Translations under genes and position numbers: made by a program
Origin: Verrucomicrobiota bacterium
GTDB lineage: Bacteria > Verrucomicrobiota > Verrucomicrobiia > Opitutales > Opitutaceae
Assembly: GCA_023457715.1 (NCBI GenBank)
Contig: JAEWKR010000107.1
Span: 62,001-126,000 of the forward strand
DNA: 64,000 bases
Direction of reading: 5' to 3'
Shown here: positions 9,294-18,114 of the stretch, piece after piece
Position numbering within the stretch: the first letter of the stretch is position 1
Layout of the letters: each line of letters opens with the position of its first letter
The notes under the pieces: generated by a model
What the model saw: the letters and a program-made list of their open reading frames with translations, nothing else
What the model was told of the DNA's origin: nothing
Databases searched by the model: none

Positions 9294-10315
9294 AGTTCGA
9301 GCAGGTCTGCATCGAAGCCCTCGGCGTGGCGCTGCCCGACGAAGTCTGGAGTTCTGCGGCCATCGAGGAGCGTCTGGCGCCACTGTATGACCGGCTGAAG
9401 CTCCCGGCCGGCCGCCTCGAACTGATGACCGGCATCCGCGAGCGACGGATGTGGGCTCCCGGGACGCGCCCGTCCGATGCGAGCGCCGCCGCCGGCCGCG
9501 ACGCGCTCGCTCGTTCGTCCCTGCCACCGGAGGCGGTGGAGCTGTTCATCCATGCGGCCGTCAGCCGCGACATGCTCGAACCCGCCACGGCGTCCTTTGC
9601 CCACCAGAAAATCGGCCTTCCGGGAAGCGCGCAGATCTTCGATGTCTCGAATGCATGCCTCGGCTTCCTTAACTCGCTGACGGTCGCGGCGGCGATGATC
9701 GAGGCCGGGCAGATCCGGTGTGCGCTGGTCGTCTCGGGAGAGAATGGCCGCGCCCTCGTCGACCAGACGTTGCGCACGCTCCTGGAACAGCCGCTGACGC
9801 GCAACGGCATCAAACCGTACTTCGCGAATCTCACCATCGGTTCCGCCGCCGTCGCCGCCGTGGTCTGTCACCGGTCCCTGGTGCGGGGCCGACCGCACCG
9901 GCTGCTGGGCGGCGTGGCCGAAGCCGCCACGCAGTACAGCACCCTTTGCCAGGGAGACACGTACGGGGCGGAGTCGCTGGTGATGCAGACGGACTCGGAG
10001 CAGCTGTTGCTCGCGGGAGTGGGCCTGGCGCGGCGCACGTGGTCCCGGTTCACGGCGGAGCAGCCCGGGCCCTACGCGCGCTACATCTGCCACCAGGTGG
10101 GCAGTACGCACCGGCGCAAGCTGTACGAAGCGCTAAGCCTCGATGAAGGCCGTGACTTCTCCACCTTCGAATACCTCGGCAACACCGGATCGGTCGCACT
10201 GCCCGTCACCCTCGCCAAGGCGGTGGAGGCGGGCGCGGTGCGCGAGGGAGATCGCGTCGCCCTGCTCGGGATCGGGAGCGGCCTCAACTGCCTGATGCTC
10301 GCGCTCGAATGGTAG
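9290..10315 (+). CDS. oleA: OleA-type thiolase (head-to-head acyl-CoA condensation)
   Basis: 341 aa, FabH/thiolase fold. OleA hallmarks are present: the nucleophile Cys123 in SNACLGF, Glu97 in SRDMLEPATAS (the glutamate contributed across the dimer in Xanthomonas OleA), His in CHQVGS, Asn in GNTGS, and the closing ALLGIGSGLNC. OleA condenses two fatty acyl-CoAs to a 2-alkyl-3-ketoacid that becomes a long-chain ketone or olefin. Its ATG overlaps the fabI stop, and its stop overlaps the oleB start by 7 bp. The family assignment is much stronger than plain FabH because of Glu97 and the MTGIRERR region. Confidence 0.85.
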   Translation: MKFEQVCIEALGVALPDEVWSSAAIEERLAPLYDRLKLPAGRLELMTGIRERRMWAPGTRPSDASAAAGRDALARSSLPPEAVELFIHAAVSRDMLEPATASFAHQKIGLPGSAQIFDVSNACLGFLNSLTVAAAMIEAGQIRCALVVSGENGRALVDQTLRTLLEQPLTRNGIKPYFANLTIGSAAVAAVVCHRSLVRGRPHRLLGGVAEAATQYSTLCQGDTYGAESLVMQTDSEQLLLAGVGLARRTWSRFTAEQPGPYARYICHQVGSTHRRKLYEALSLDEGRDFSTFEYLGNTGSVALPVTLAKAVEAGAVREGDRVALLGIGSGLNCLMLALEW

Positions 10316-11205
10316 ATCCCAGTCCTCATCCCATGCCCGACTGGCTGGCCGCGGAGTATCCCTTTACCCCGCGGCGCTGGGTGACCGCGCGCGGTGCGGC
10401 GATGAGCTATCTCGACGTGGGACCCGTGGAACCACACGCCGTGGTAATGGTGCACGGCAACCCCACGTGGTCCTATTATTACCGCTGGGTGGTGCGCGCC
10501 TTGGGGCCGCGGATCCGGTGTGTGGTGCCCGATCACGTCGGCATGGGCCTTTCCGACAAGCCCGAGGGCTATCCGTACACGCTCGAGAGCCGGATCGACG
10601 ACTTGGAATCCCTGGTGCTCGGGCTGGGACTGGAGACCGTCGACCTGCTGGTGCACGACTGGGGTGGGGCGATCGGCTTCGGCTTCGCCGCGCGCCATCC
10701 GGCGCGGGTCCGGCGCATCGGGATTCTCAATACCGCGGCGTTCGCACTGGACCGGATTCCCGCGCGGATCGCGCTTTGCCGTTTCCCGGGCCTGGGGCCC
10801 CTGATGGTCCGCGGCTTGAATGGTTTCGCCCGCCCGGCGACGCGCATGGCGATGCACCGGCGCTCCCTGACCGGGGATCAAAAGCGGGCGTATCTGCTGC
10901 CTTACGACTCCTGGGCGAACCGGGTCGCCGTAAACGCCTTTGTGCAGGACATCCCCATGAATCCCCGGCACCCCACCTGGGCGGTGCTGAAGGCCATCGA
11001 GGCCGCGGTGCCGCAGTTCGGGGACCGGCCCGTCCGGATCGTCTGGGGCGGCGAGGATTTTTGTTTCAACGACCTGTTTCTCGCGCGCTGGCGCGAACTC
11101 CTTCCGCGCGCGGACGTCACTCGGATCGCCGACGCGGGGCATTATGTCATCGAGGACGCCCGTGCCGAGGCCGTCCCCCTGTTGGCGGATTTCTTCCGGC
11201 GGTAG
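10309..11205 (+). CDS. oleB: OleB-type alpha/beta hydrolase
   Basis: 298 aa haloalkane-dehalogenase-like hydrolase. It has the oxyanion motif HGNPTWSYYYR, the aspartate nucleophile D117 in HDWGG, PDHVGMGLSDKP, and a late His in DAGHYVIED. OleB decarboxylates a cis-beta-lactone to the cis-olefin in the OleABCD pathway. A true haloalkane dehalogenase remains possible from motifs alone, but the overlapping oleA makes OleB more likely. The next gene is unrelated, so oleC (beta-lactone synthetase) and oleD (reductase) are not adjacent. The ATG at 10333 is an alternative start. Confidence 0.78.
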   Translation: MVDPSPHPMPDWLAAEYPFTPRRWVTARGAAMSYLDVGPVEPHAVVMVHGNPTWSYYYRWVVRALGPRIRCVVPDHVGMGLSDKPEGYPYTLESRIDDLESLVLGLGLETVDLLVHDWGGAIGFGFAARHPARVRRIGILNTAAFALDRIPARIALCRFPGLGPLMVRGLNGFARPATRMAMHRRSLTGDQKRAYLLPYDSWANRVAVNAFVQDIPMNPRHPTWAVLKAIEAAVPQFGDRPVRIVWGGEDFCFNDLFLARWRELLPRADVTRIADAGHYVIEDARAEAVPLLADFFRR

Positions 11206-11289
11206 CGCGAGGACGAAGCCGCGCGCCCTCCGACCGGGACCCTGGGTCGGGACTTGCGGGTCTTCGGCAAACGGTTACATACGAGCGGC

Positions 11290-11667
11290 ATGCCCCGGCC
11301 GACCAATGCCCTCGTCGTCGACGATGAACCGCATGTGAGGACCTTCCTTCGCCTGGTGCTCAAAGAGCTGGGCATTGAGGTCAAATGGGAGGCAGCCAAT
11401 GGCGCGGAGGCCCTGGACGTGCTGCAGGGGCATTCACCCGAGTTGGTCCTGCTCGACCTCAACATGCCGCTGCTCGGCGGTCTCGGTGTTCTGGAACGCC
11501 TGCAGCAACTGCGTCCAGGCACGCCCGCCATCATCGTCACGTCGCAGAACGCTCTCCAGACGGTGCAGGATGTGGCCCGGCTCGGCGCGGTCGGCTACGT
11601 GCTCAAGCAAAGTCCGCGCGATGTGATGCTGCGGGAACTGCGGGACGCGTTGGACGGGCTGGAATGA
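11290..11667 (+). CDS. Stand-alone CheY-like receiver
   Basis: 125 aa single receiver domain without an output domain. The acidic pair is VVDDEP, the phospho-acceptor Asp is in LLDLNMP, the Thr is in IVTSQ and the conserved Lys in VLKQS. All the functional positions are kept, so it should be phosphorylated by some histidine kinase. No kinase is adjacent. The ATG at 11290 was taken because the upstream codons are unconserved. Confidence 0.85.
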   Translation: MPRPTNALVVDDEPHVRTFLRLVLKELGIEVKWEAANGAEALDVLQGHSPELVLLDLNMPLLGGLGVLERLQQLRPGTPAIIVTSQNALQTVQDVARLGAVGYVLKQSPRDVMLRELRDALDGLE

Positions 11668-11699
11668 GCCCGGCCGGACGGTTCCGCGCCGGGTGCGCG

Positions 11700-12317
11700 C
11701 TAGCGCAGGGCGCGTTCGAGTTCGCGGCGCTGGGCTCGCAGCTCCGCGAGCTGCTTCTTCAGCGCGGCTTTTTCTTCGCGCGTCCTGGCCTGGGCGATGG
11801 CTTCCATCAGGTCCTTCTCGTCCTCCATCAGACGGATGCGTCCCTGGGAAACCTGTTGCCGGAACTGGCTTGATTCCCCGCCGAAGAGGGCGAGCGGTTT
11901 GGCGACGTCGGCCGAGTTGATCTTCCGATCCAGATCGCTCGACCGGGCCACTTCCTTCTCGCGCGCGATCGCCTTGTCCTGCTTGGCGAGGGCGACATCG
12001 AGTTCGGTGATCCGCTCCTTCCGCACGTCCACCTGTGGCAGCACCGTGGGCACCTGTTTGCGCGGATCGACCTCGGGCTCGGCGTTCGCGGCGGGCGGCG
12101 TCGCCGGTTCTTCCTTGGGCGCGGACGCTTCTGCGATCGCCTTGGCCGTTTCGCTCTTGGGTGGTTCCGCGGTGGGAATGGCGGGTTTGCCGCTTTTCGC
12201 CTCCTCGGCGAGCCGGGCGCGAAGCATCTGCCGCGCGTTGCTGCCGCCTTCGGCGGCGAAAACGAGGGTGCCGGCGAGGGTCAGGCCGAAGAGCGGAAAG
12301 AGGACACGACGGGACAT
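11700..12317 (-). CDS. Exported coiled-coil protein of unknown function
   Basis: 205 aa. A signal peptide (VLFPLFGLTLAGTLVFAA) is followed by a Pro/Ala/Glu-rich linker and a long charged helical region to the C-terminus (repeated E/K/R/A heptads such as KAALKKQLAELRAQRRELERA). It should be periplasmic and extended. I recognise no family. It is convergent with the receiver gene and divergent from the sugar transferase. Confidence 0.7.
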   Translation of the reverse strand: MSRRVLFPLFGLTLAGTLVFAAEGGSNARQMLRARLAEEAKSGKPAIPTAEPPKSETAKAIAEASAPKEEPATPPAANAEPEVDPRKQVPTVLPQVDVRKERITELDVALAKQDKAIAREKEVARSSDLDRKINSADVAKPLALFGGESSQFRQQVSQGRIRLMEDEKDLMEAIAQARTREEKAALKKQLAELRAQRRELERALR

Positions 12318-12405
12318 GGAGGAAGGGTAGAAGGGAGCTCAGGCGAGTCGAGGGAGGAGTGCTGGCTCTTGCCGTCAGCCCGGCAACTGCCATAACCCCA
12401 GCGCG

Positions 12406-13827
12406 ATGATCACCACGCGGGCGCGCGGCCTGGCCAACCTTCACGCCGCCACGGCCACCCTGGCCGTGGGCGTGTTCTTCTGGGTCTACGCGGAGTTCAT
12501 CCTGCGCTATGTCCCGGTCGTCCGGCTTACCCGGGAGGTGAACCTGCTGCCGTATTTTCTCTGCGTGGTGGGTGGCATGATGCTGACCGCGCGGGATGTC
12601 GGACGGCTGATCGGCCGCGCGCAGGCGTTCGAATTGGGCGGCGCCGCCGCGGTTGCCGCCCGGCAGGTGGGGTTCATGGCCGCGCTGATTTTCACCATGA
12701 TGTTCGCCACCCAGGACCGGAGCATCAGCCGTCTTTTTCTCGGTACCTTCCTTCTGGGATCAGGCATCCTGCTGGCGGTGCTGAACACCTGGCTGCCGCG
12801 CCTGCTTTCGCGCCTGGTCTTCCAGCGTGGGCACCGGATGCCGACCCTGTTTGTGGGACGCCTCGCAGCCTTGGACACTCTTCGCGAATGGATCGCCGCG
12901 AAGGAAGCGCTCGGCATCCATCCGGTTGGCGTTCTCTCGACCGATGAACCAGGACCGGAGACCGCGGGGCTGCCCGCCCCCGTGCTTGGCCGCCCCGACG
13001 AGCTGCCGCGCCTGCTGGGTGAGCGGGCGATCGGTCAGGTGGTCCTGCTGGAGCTGCCGGCGAGTGACGCCGAGGCTCGCGGGGTGATCGAGACCTGCCG
13101 GGAGCATGGTTGCCGGCTGCTTCTCCATGACAATCTGGCCGAGCGCTACACTCATCCCCTGGTGCCCATCGAGGAAGAGGGACGCCACTTCTACACCCTC
13201 CAGGACGAACCGCTTGAGGATCCTCTCAATCGATTGCTCAAGCGGGCCTTCGACGTGGCGGTGTCCCTTCCGGTCGTGGTGCTGATCCTTCCTTTGCTCA
13301 GCCTCTGGGTGTGGATCATGCAGCGGACCCAGTCCCCGGGGCCGCTGTTTCACGTCCGTGAGCGGCGCGGTTGGCAGGGGGGGAAGTTTCGGATGCTCAA
13401 GTTTCGTTCCATGCATGTTGCCGAGGCCGACGACGCCGCCGAAGCCCGGCAGGCGTCGGCCGGCGATGTGCGAGTCTTTCCGTTTGGCCGTTACCTTCGG
13501 CGCCGCAGTCTCGACGAATTTCCCCAATTCTGGAACGTGCTGTGCGGCGACATGAGCGTGGTCGGCCCCCGGCCTTACATGCCGCGTCTGGATGAGGCGT
13601 TCCGGCTGCAGGCGCCCGGCTATCGCACGCGCTATTTCGTGAAGCCCGGCATCACCGGCCTGGCGCAGAGCCTCGGCTACCGCGGCGAGGTCCGCGCGGA
13701 GGAGATGCTGCGGCGCCGATTGTATTGGGATGTCTATTACATCACCCATTGGTCGGTGTGGATGGACCTGCAGATTACCCTGCGCACCCTCAAGCACCTG
13801 TTCCAGCCGCCGACGACCGCGTACTGA
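12406..13827 (+). CDS. Polyprenyl-phosphate sugar-1-phosphate transferase (WcaJ/EpsL type)
   Basis: 473 aa. It starts exopolysaccharide repeat synthesis by moving a sugar phosphate to undecaprenyl phosphate at the inner membrane. There are four hydrophobic N-terminal segments (to about residue 145), a Rossmann-like central domain, then a further membrane helix around residue 285-310. The catalytic bacterial sugar transferase domain follows: FDVAVS, KFRMLKFRSM, GRYLRRRSLDEFPQFWNVL, GDMSVVGPRP and PGITGLAQ. No other capsule genes are next to it. A private tandem repeat array begins immediately after its stop codon. Confidence 0.9.
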   Translation: MITTRARGLANLHAATATLAVGVFFWVYAEFILRYVPVVRLTREVNLLPYFLCVVGGMMLTARDVGRLIGRAQAFELGGAAAVAARQVGFMAALIFTMMFATQDRSISRLFLGTFLLGSGILLAVLNTWLPRLLSRLVFQRGHRMPTLFVGRLAALDTLREWIAAKEALGIHPVGVLSTDEPGPETAGLPAPVLGRPDELPRLLGERAIGQVVLLELPASDAEARGVIETCREHGCRLLLHDNLAERYTHPLVPIEEEGRHFYTLQDEPLEDPLNRLLKRAFDVAVSLPVVVLILPLLSLWVWIMQRTQSPGPLFHVRERRGWQGGKFRMLKFRSMHVAEADDAAEARQASAGDVRVFPFGRYLRRRSLDEFPQFWNVLCGDMSVVGPRPYMPRLDEAFRLQAPGYRTRYFVKPGITGLAQSLGYRGEVRAEEMLRRRLYWDVYYITHWSVWMDLQITLRTLKHLFQPPTTAY

Positions 13828-13929
13828 CCAGAGGGCCAGAGGGCCGGAGGGCCAGGGGGCCGGAGCACCGGCCTTCCGGCCCTCCGGCTTTCCGGCCCTC
13901 CGGCCCTCCGGTCCTCCGGCCTTCCGGCC
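13828..13929. repeat. Inverted array of GGCCGGAGG-like units
   Basis: Starting at the base after the sugar transferase stop codon, imperfect 8-10 nt units read GAGGGCCAGA/GAGGGCCGGA. After about 40 bp they switch to the reverse complement (GGCCCTCCGG), running to the stop codon of the convergent HTH-EIIA gene. The two arms can pair into a long imperfect GC hairpin. No T-tract is present. It may act as a bidirectional 3'-end structure. Confidence 0.75.
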
Positions 13930-14655
13930 TCAAACGGGATGGCCGTGCAGCAGCAGCTGTTCGCAGCCCGCGAGGACGTCGCAGGCCGCGGCGGCCGAAT
14001 CGACGTACTGCAGGCGTTCGACGAAATCCGTCTTCACCGCGAGCATGCAGATGCGGGCGAGCACGTGCAGATGGACGCGGTCGTCATCACAACACAGGAG
14101 GAAAAACAGGCGCGTGGGTCGTCCGTCGGGGGCGCCAAAGGGGACCGGTTGGATCGTGCGACCCAGGAGCAGGAACGTCCCCTCGAAGCGAAACTCCGCC
14201 TGATGCCGGGCGTGCAGGATGGCGAGCCCGCCGGGCAGGCCGGTGGACCCGACGGCCTCCCGCTCCTCGAGGCTGCGCAGCAGATCCTTCGGATCGAACA
14301 CGCGGTCCGTCCGCTGGGCCAGCGCCACCATGTCGCGCAGCACCGAGGCCCGCGTCTTGGACGCCAGGGCCAGGTCGATGTGGGCGGGCTGCAGCAGCGC
14401 GGGCATCAGCGCCAGATCCGGAAAAATGCGCTGGGTCGCCCGGACGGTTCGCTCATGATACCAGTCGAGGCGCCGGTCGGGGGCCCCGAGGATCCGCTGC
14501 GAGGCCCAGGCGTCGATCTCCGCGCGGGGGAACACCGTGCGTCCCCCGCGAATACTGTGGGGGATGTCCGTCTCGCGCAGCAGCCGCTCGATATCCGCCG
14601 GGGTCAGGTGGAGGTAGCTGGCCACCTCTTCGAGACTCAACGTCACATGCGGCAT
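13930..14655 (-). CDS. HTH - PTS EIIA (PtsN-like) fusion
   Basis: 241 aa. Residues 1-60 look like an excisionase/MerR-type helix-turn-helix (LSLEEVASYLHLTPADIERLL, then a GGRTVFPRAEIDAW wing). The C-terminal 150 residues look like an EIIA-2 domain. The active histidine is expected in GGLAILHARH, where other EIIA-Fru/Ntr proteins carry GIAIPHG, so the neighbouring proline is missing here. It probably links DNA binding to phosphotransfer state; that is inference. Both ends abut arrays of the same GGCCCTCCGG repeat. Confidence 0.7.
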   Translation of the reverse strand: MPHVTLSLEEVASYLHLTPADIERLLRETDIPHSIRGGRTVFPRAEIDAWASQRILGAPDRRLDWYHERTVRATQRIFPDLALMPALLQPAHIDLALASKTRASVLRDMVALAQRTDRVFDPKDLLRSLEEREAVGSTGLPGGLAILHARHQAEFRFEGTFLLLGRTIQPVPFGAPDGRPTRLFFLLCCDDDRVHLHVLARICMLAVKTDFVERLQYVDSAAAACDVLAGCEQLLLHGHPV

Positions 14656-14973
14656 GAAGCAGGCCTAAACGATTTGCCGGGCACCCGCAATGTCGGAACG
14701 ACGCGCAGGCGGGGGTCTCCCAGGATGCCGGTTGAAGCCGGAGGCCACCCGCGATACCCGGAAGGTGGATACCCGCACGACGCCAGCGGACGACCCCCGC
14801 AATCCGCCCTCCAGCCCTCCGCCCCTCCGGTCGTCCAGCGTCTGGCGATCCGGCCCTTCGGCCCTCTGGCCCTCCGGCCCTCCGGTCCTCTGGTCCTCCG
14901 GCCCTCTGGTCCTCCGGCCCTCAGCCCCCCGCCGGTTGACGTATCCACGAGCCGGTGCAATATCCCGGCGTTC
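14656..14973. repeat. Intergenic region with REP-like core and a GGCCCTCCGG tandem array
   Basis: 318 bp between the HTH-EIIA start and vanZ. A CCGGTTGAAGCCGG palindrome lies at 14728-14741. From about 14812 to 14935 there is a one-directional tandem array of units such as GGCCCTCCG and GTCCTCTG, the same unit family as the array at 13828-13929. Promoters for the divergent genes must lie here, but none is recognisable. Confidence 0.7.
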
Positions 14974-15441
14974 ATGCATCGGTTTCTCCGCGCATTCTGG
15001 CCGACCTTCCTCTGGATGGGTGTCATCTTCCTCATGTCCACTGACCTGGGGGCCACGCAACACACGGGGCGGATCCTGACGCCGTTGCTCCGGTGGTTTT
15101 ATCCCGAGATCACGGATCAAGCGCTGGCCTGGGCGCATTATGCCGTGCGGAAAGGGGGGCACGTGTTCGAGTATGCGGTGATGGCGTGGCTGCTGGTCCA
15201 CGCGTTGAACACGTTATGCGGCCGGTGGTGGTCCTGGCGACAGGTGGGATACGCGTTTGGTTTCACCGTGCTGTTTGCGATCACGGACGAAACCCACCAG
15301 CTGTTCGTCGCCTCGCGGGGGGCGTCCGTGACCGACGTCGGCATCGACGCGGTGGGTGCGGCCGCCGGTTTGGCGCTCGCGTACATCTGGCGCGTCTGGA
15401 TCCGCCGTAGCCCGGTGCGCTTCGAGCCCGCGCCCGCATAG
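14974..15441 (+). CDS. VanZ-family membrane protein
   Basis: 155 aa with four predicted membrane helices. VanZ features are visible: the first-helix segment WPTFLWMGVIFLMSTD, KGGHVFEYAVMAWLL, the ITDETHQLFVASRGASVTDVGID motif, and a final glycine/alanine-rich helix. Family members are linked to teicoplanin resistance in enterococci, but most bacterial copies have no known function. The ATG at 14974 is set by the first helix; the longer open frame is repeat sequence. Confidence 0.85.
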   Translation: MHRFLRAFWPTFLWMGVIFLMSTDLGATQHTGRILTPLLRWFYPEITDQALAWAHYAVRKGGHVFEYAVMAWLLVHALNTLCGRWWSWRQVGYAFGFTVLFAITDETHQLFVASRGASVTDVGIDAVGAAAGLALAYIWRVWIRRSPVRFEPAPA

Positions 15442-15502
15442 GGCCCCGGTCAGCTGCTTCCCGAGTTGCCGTCGGGTCGGACCTGCGGCTTGATCGCCGG
15501 CG

Positions 15503-17332
15503 GTGGCGTCTTTTTCCCAACCCGTGCGGCGCGCGTTGATCCTGATGCTCATGCTGGCGATCGGGTCCGGCGTGGCGTGGCTGTACGCGCCGACCGCGGG
15601 ATTCGATTTCGTGATGTTCGATGACGACATCAACCTGTATCAGAATCCCCACCTCGGAGACCTGACGCCGGAACGGATCCGCTGGGCGTTTGCCGATCGC
15701 GACTACATGCACCGGTTCATGCCGCTGGGGTGGCTGGCCTGGTGCGGGATTCTCAGTGCCCGCGGACTCGATCCGTCGGCCTACCACGTCGCGAACCTCG
15801 TTCTGCATGCCGTGAATGCGGTGCTGGTCGCGGCGCTCGTCTTCCAACTGCTGCGTCTCCGGCAGCGGCGATCCGGCCGCGAATGCGATCCCGGGCCGTC
15901 GGCCGTCCTTGCCGGTCTCGCCGCCCTGCTGTGGGCCGTGCACCCGCTGCGCGTCGAAGTCGTCGCCTGGTCTTCGGGTCTGTTGTACCTGCAGGCAACG
16001 GCGTGGGCGTTGGTCAGTGGCCTCTGCTTTATCGCCGCCGTGCAATCCTGCGGCCGGCGCAACCTGCTCCTGCAGGGAGCGACGATCGTGACGTTCGCGC
16101 TGTCGGTCGCGACCTATCCGGTGGCACTCGGGTGGCCGTTCGTTTTCCTGGCGCTGAAGTTATTGCCGTCCGCCCGCGCGAAATCGGCGGCCGGTGGCGC
16201 CGGTTGGGTTACCCCGGTTGTGACCTTCGCGGTTGCGATTCTCGGGGTGCTTGCCGCGGTCGGGGCGCGCGTGGCGGTCACGAGTTATTGGAGCGCGCCG
16301 CAGGGGCTGACCGAGTTTCCCCTGGGCGAGCGGATCACCCGCGCCAGCTTCGCGTTGCTCCACCATGTCTGGGGACACCTGTCGTTTGGGCCGCTTACGC
16401 CGGTCACCGAATTCTTCCAGGTCGGCAGCGCGGGCCGGTTGTGGTTGTGGCCCTCGGTGGCCATCGTGGCCGTCGGGGCCACCGCACTGGTCTGCGTGGC
16501 CCGGCATGAGCGTTGGCGGGGGACGGTCCTGTGGAGTCTGGCCTTTGTGGGCGTCTCCGCCCCGTTCCTCGGCGTCCTGGACCGAAGTTTCGAGCCGGCC
16601 GATCGCTACACGTACGTGCCCGGTGTGGTGCTCGTCGCGGGTCTCGCCGCTCTCCTGCAGACCATTCGATGGCGCGCCACCCCAATTTTCGGCGGCTGTG
16701 GCGAGCACGGGCGGACCGCGGTTTGGGCCCGCTGGATCGCGGTTGCGGCGGCGGTGTCCCTCGGCGGGGCGGTCCCATGGCTGGCGTCGCGCACCCGGGA
16801 GCAATTGTCCGTCTGGCGCCACAGCGATGCGCTGTTCGCGCATGTTGTCGCGCAGCTTCGGCATGATCCCGCGCGGGGAATCTATCTGGCGAGGCACGCC
16901 GTCTACCGGACCCGCCAGGGGGACGATCGCGGAGCGGCGGCTCTGATGCGGCAGGCCGAAACGTTGGTGAGAGGGCCCGGCGACCTGAATTTTTACCGCG
17001 ACCTGAACGAGCGACTGCGCACCCGGAGTGCAGCCGCCTCGGATCGCCCCGTGCCGCCCGCCGCGGTGGAATCGCTTTCTCTCGCGCTGCACGCCGCCAG
17101 GACGGGAAACAAGGCGGGCGCCGACGCCCATTTCGGGCGCACCCTTCGCCTGGCACCGACGTATTTCGAGGCGCGGTACGACTACGCGCTGTGGCTGGCG
17201 CGCGAGGGGCGGACGGGCGAAGCGGAGCAGCACCGGAAGCTGCTTGCGGCGGCCCACGGTGCCTTCACACCCGAGCTGCAGGATCGCCTGGACGCGTTGC
17301 TGCGACCGGCGCCTGCCCGCACGGGAGGGTGA
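15503..17332 (+). CDS. Multi-pass membrane protein with C-terminal TPR-like region (TMTC-like)
   Basis: 609 aa. About ten hydrophobic segments cover residues 8-430. A soluble extracytoplasmic region follows (RHDPARGIYLARHAVYRTRQGD and LALHAARTGNKAGADAHF) that reads like degenerate tetratricopeptide repeats. The first loop carries FDDDINLYQNPHL, the acidic-pair motif typical of GT-C/TMTC-like glycosyltransferases. It may glycosylate surface components using a lipid-linked sugar, by analogy only. Start is GTG at 15503. Confidence 0.6.
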   Translation: MASFSQPVRRALILMLMLAIGSGVAWLYAPTAGFDFVMFDDDINLYQNPHLGDLTPERIRWAFADRDYMHRFMPLGWLAWCGILSARGLDPSAYHVANLVLHAVNAVLVAALVFQLLRLRQRRSGRECDPGPSAVLAGLAALLWAVHPLRVEVVAWSSGLLYLQATAWALVSGLCFIAAVQSCGRRNLLLQGATIVTFALSVATYPVALGWPFVFLALKLLPSARAKSAAGGAGWVTPVVTFAVAILGVLAAVGARVAVTSYWSAPQGLTEFPLGERITRASFALLHHVWGHLSFGPLTPVTEFFQVGSAGRLWLWPSVAIVAVGATALVCVARHERWRGTVLWSLAFVGVSAPFLGVLDRSFEPADRYTYVPGVVLVAGLAALLQTIRWRATPIFGGCGEHGRTAVWARWIAVAAAVSLGGAVPWLASRTREQLSVWRHSDALFAHVVAQLRHDPARGIYLARHAVYRTRQGDDRGAAALMRQAETLVRGPGDLNFYRDLNERLRTRSAAASDRPVPPAAVESLSLALHAARTGNKAGADAHFGRTLRLAPTYFEARYDYALWLAREGRTGEAEQHRKLLAAAHGAFTPELQDRLDALLRPAPARTGG

Positions 17333-17354
17333 GGGCGGGGCACCGGCTGCGGGG

Positions 17355-17510
17355 TTAGATTGAGCCGCGTTTCGGAACGGCGGACTCAATCAACCGTCGC
17401 GCGGCGTCACGAGTGTCCCTCGCGATGCGGCCGGGTCCGAAGGTGTGTGCGGTAACGATCGTGCCTTCGATCAGGAGCGAGAGTTGTCGGGCCATCCCCG
17501 CGGGCTCCTT
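17355..17510 (-). pseudogene. C-terminal remnant of a TetR/AcrR-type regulator
   Basis: Read on the minus strand to a TAA at 17355-17357, this encodes about 50 residues (ARQLSLLIEGTIVTAHTFG, then DAARRLIESAVPKRG) that match the end of TetR/AcrR ligand-binding domains. The N-terminal helix-turn-helix and most of the ligand domain are missing, and upstream sequence is unrelated. The piece was probably left by deletion or recombination. Confidence 0.6.
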
Positions 17511-17560
17511 CAGTACCACCAGGCCTACGACCGCTGCGCCGACGATATCGAATACGCCAC
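17511..17560 (+). pseudogene. Short coding remnant, YHQAYDR copy 1
   Basis: This 50-bp stretch is homologous to 18984-19034. Most differences between the copies fall on third codon positions in the plus frame reading YHQAY(D/E)R(C/Y)A(D/E)DIE. That pattern shows both descend from a real gene that had been under protein-level selection. I do not recognise the parent family. Confidence 0.45.
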
Positions 17561-17990
17561 CCTCACCGTCACCTCACGAGGGTCCGTCCCCGTCGGTCCG
17601 TGCGGGGTCTGTCCCCGTTGCGGCGTGCGGCCTTTCGGGGTCTGTCCCTATCCACGCTGTCGGCTTCGAGCTTGGCTGGAATCACTGCCGGTTTTTAGGG
17701 TCTGTCCCTTTGAGGCCAATGCTCGGAGGGTCTGTCCCCCGCTGGCCGCGCTGAGGGTCTCTCCCGTCGGAGGGGTCTGTCCCCACGGGTCCTCTTGAGG
17801 GTCTGTCCCCGTGGAGTGGGCCCGTGCGGGGTCTGTCCCCGTTCCGCCCTGTCCCCGTTCCGCCGACGCGGCCTTTTAGGACGGTGCGGGGTCTGTCCCC
17901 GCTCCGGCGTGCTGTCTTTCAGGGTCTGTCCCTATCCTCGAGCCTGGCTGGAGTCATTGCCGGTTTTTAGGGTCTGTCCCTTTGAGGCCG

Positions 17991-18114
17991 GGATGCTCGG
18001 AGGGTCTGTCCCCCGCTGGTCTTAGGCGCCTGTCCGACGAGTATTGGGGTCTGTCCTTCTTCACGCCGTCGTGGGGTGAACCGCTTTCAAGGGTCTGTCC
18101 CCGCTGGTGGCGCG
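17991..18114 (+). repeat. ~124-bp direct repeat, left copy
   Basis: This block contains three GGGTCTGTCC elements plus specific spacer sequence (GGATGCTCGG, CTTAGGCGCC, CTTCACGCCGTCG, GAACCGCTTTCAA). It recurs in the same orientation at 18793-18915 with few differences. The two copies bracket the lipoprotein gene 18186-18578. Confidence 0.8.

Noticed and set aside
10309..11205. OleB gene as a haloalkane dehalogenase of a degradation pathway
   Set aside because: Motifs cannot separate the two, but the overlap with an OleA gene and lack of any other degradation gene favour OleB.
13939..14973. The long plus-strand extension in front of VanZ as part of a 500-aa protein
   Set aside because: The extension is antisense to the HTH-EIIA gene and then runs through tandem repeats; VanZ homology begins at 14974.
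17578..18110. The repeated GGGTCTGTCCC region as a CRISPR array
   Set aside because: The elements are about 11-13 bp, irregularly spaced and variable, spacers are not uniform, and there are no cas genes.
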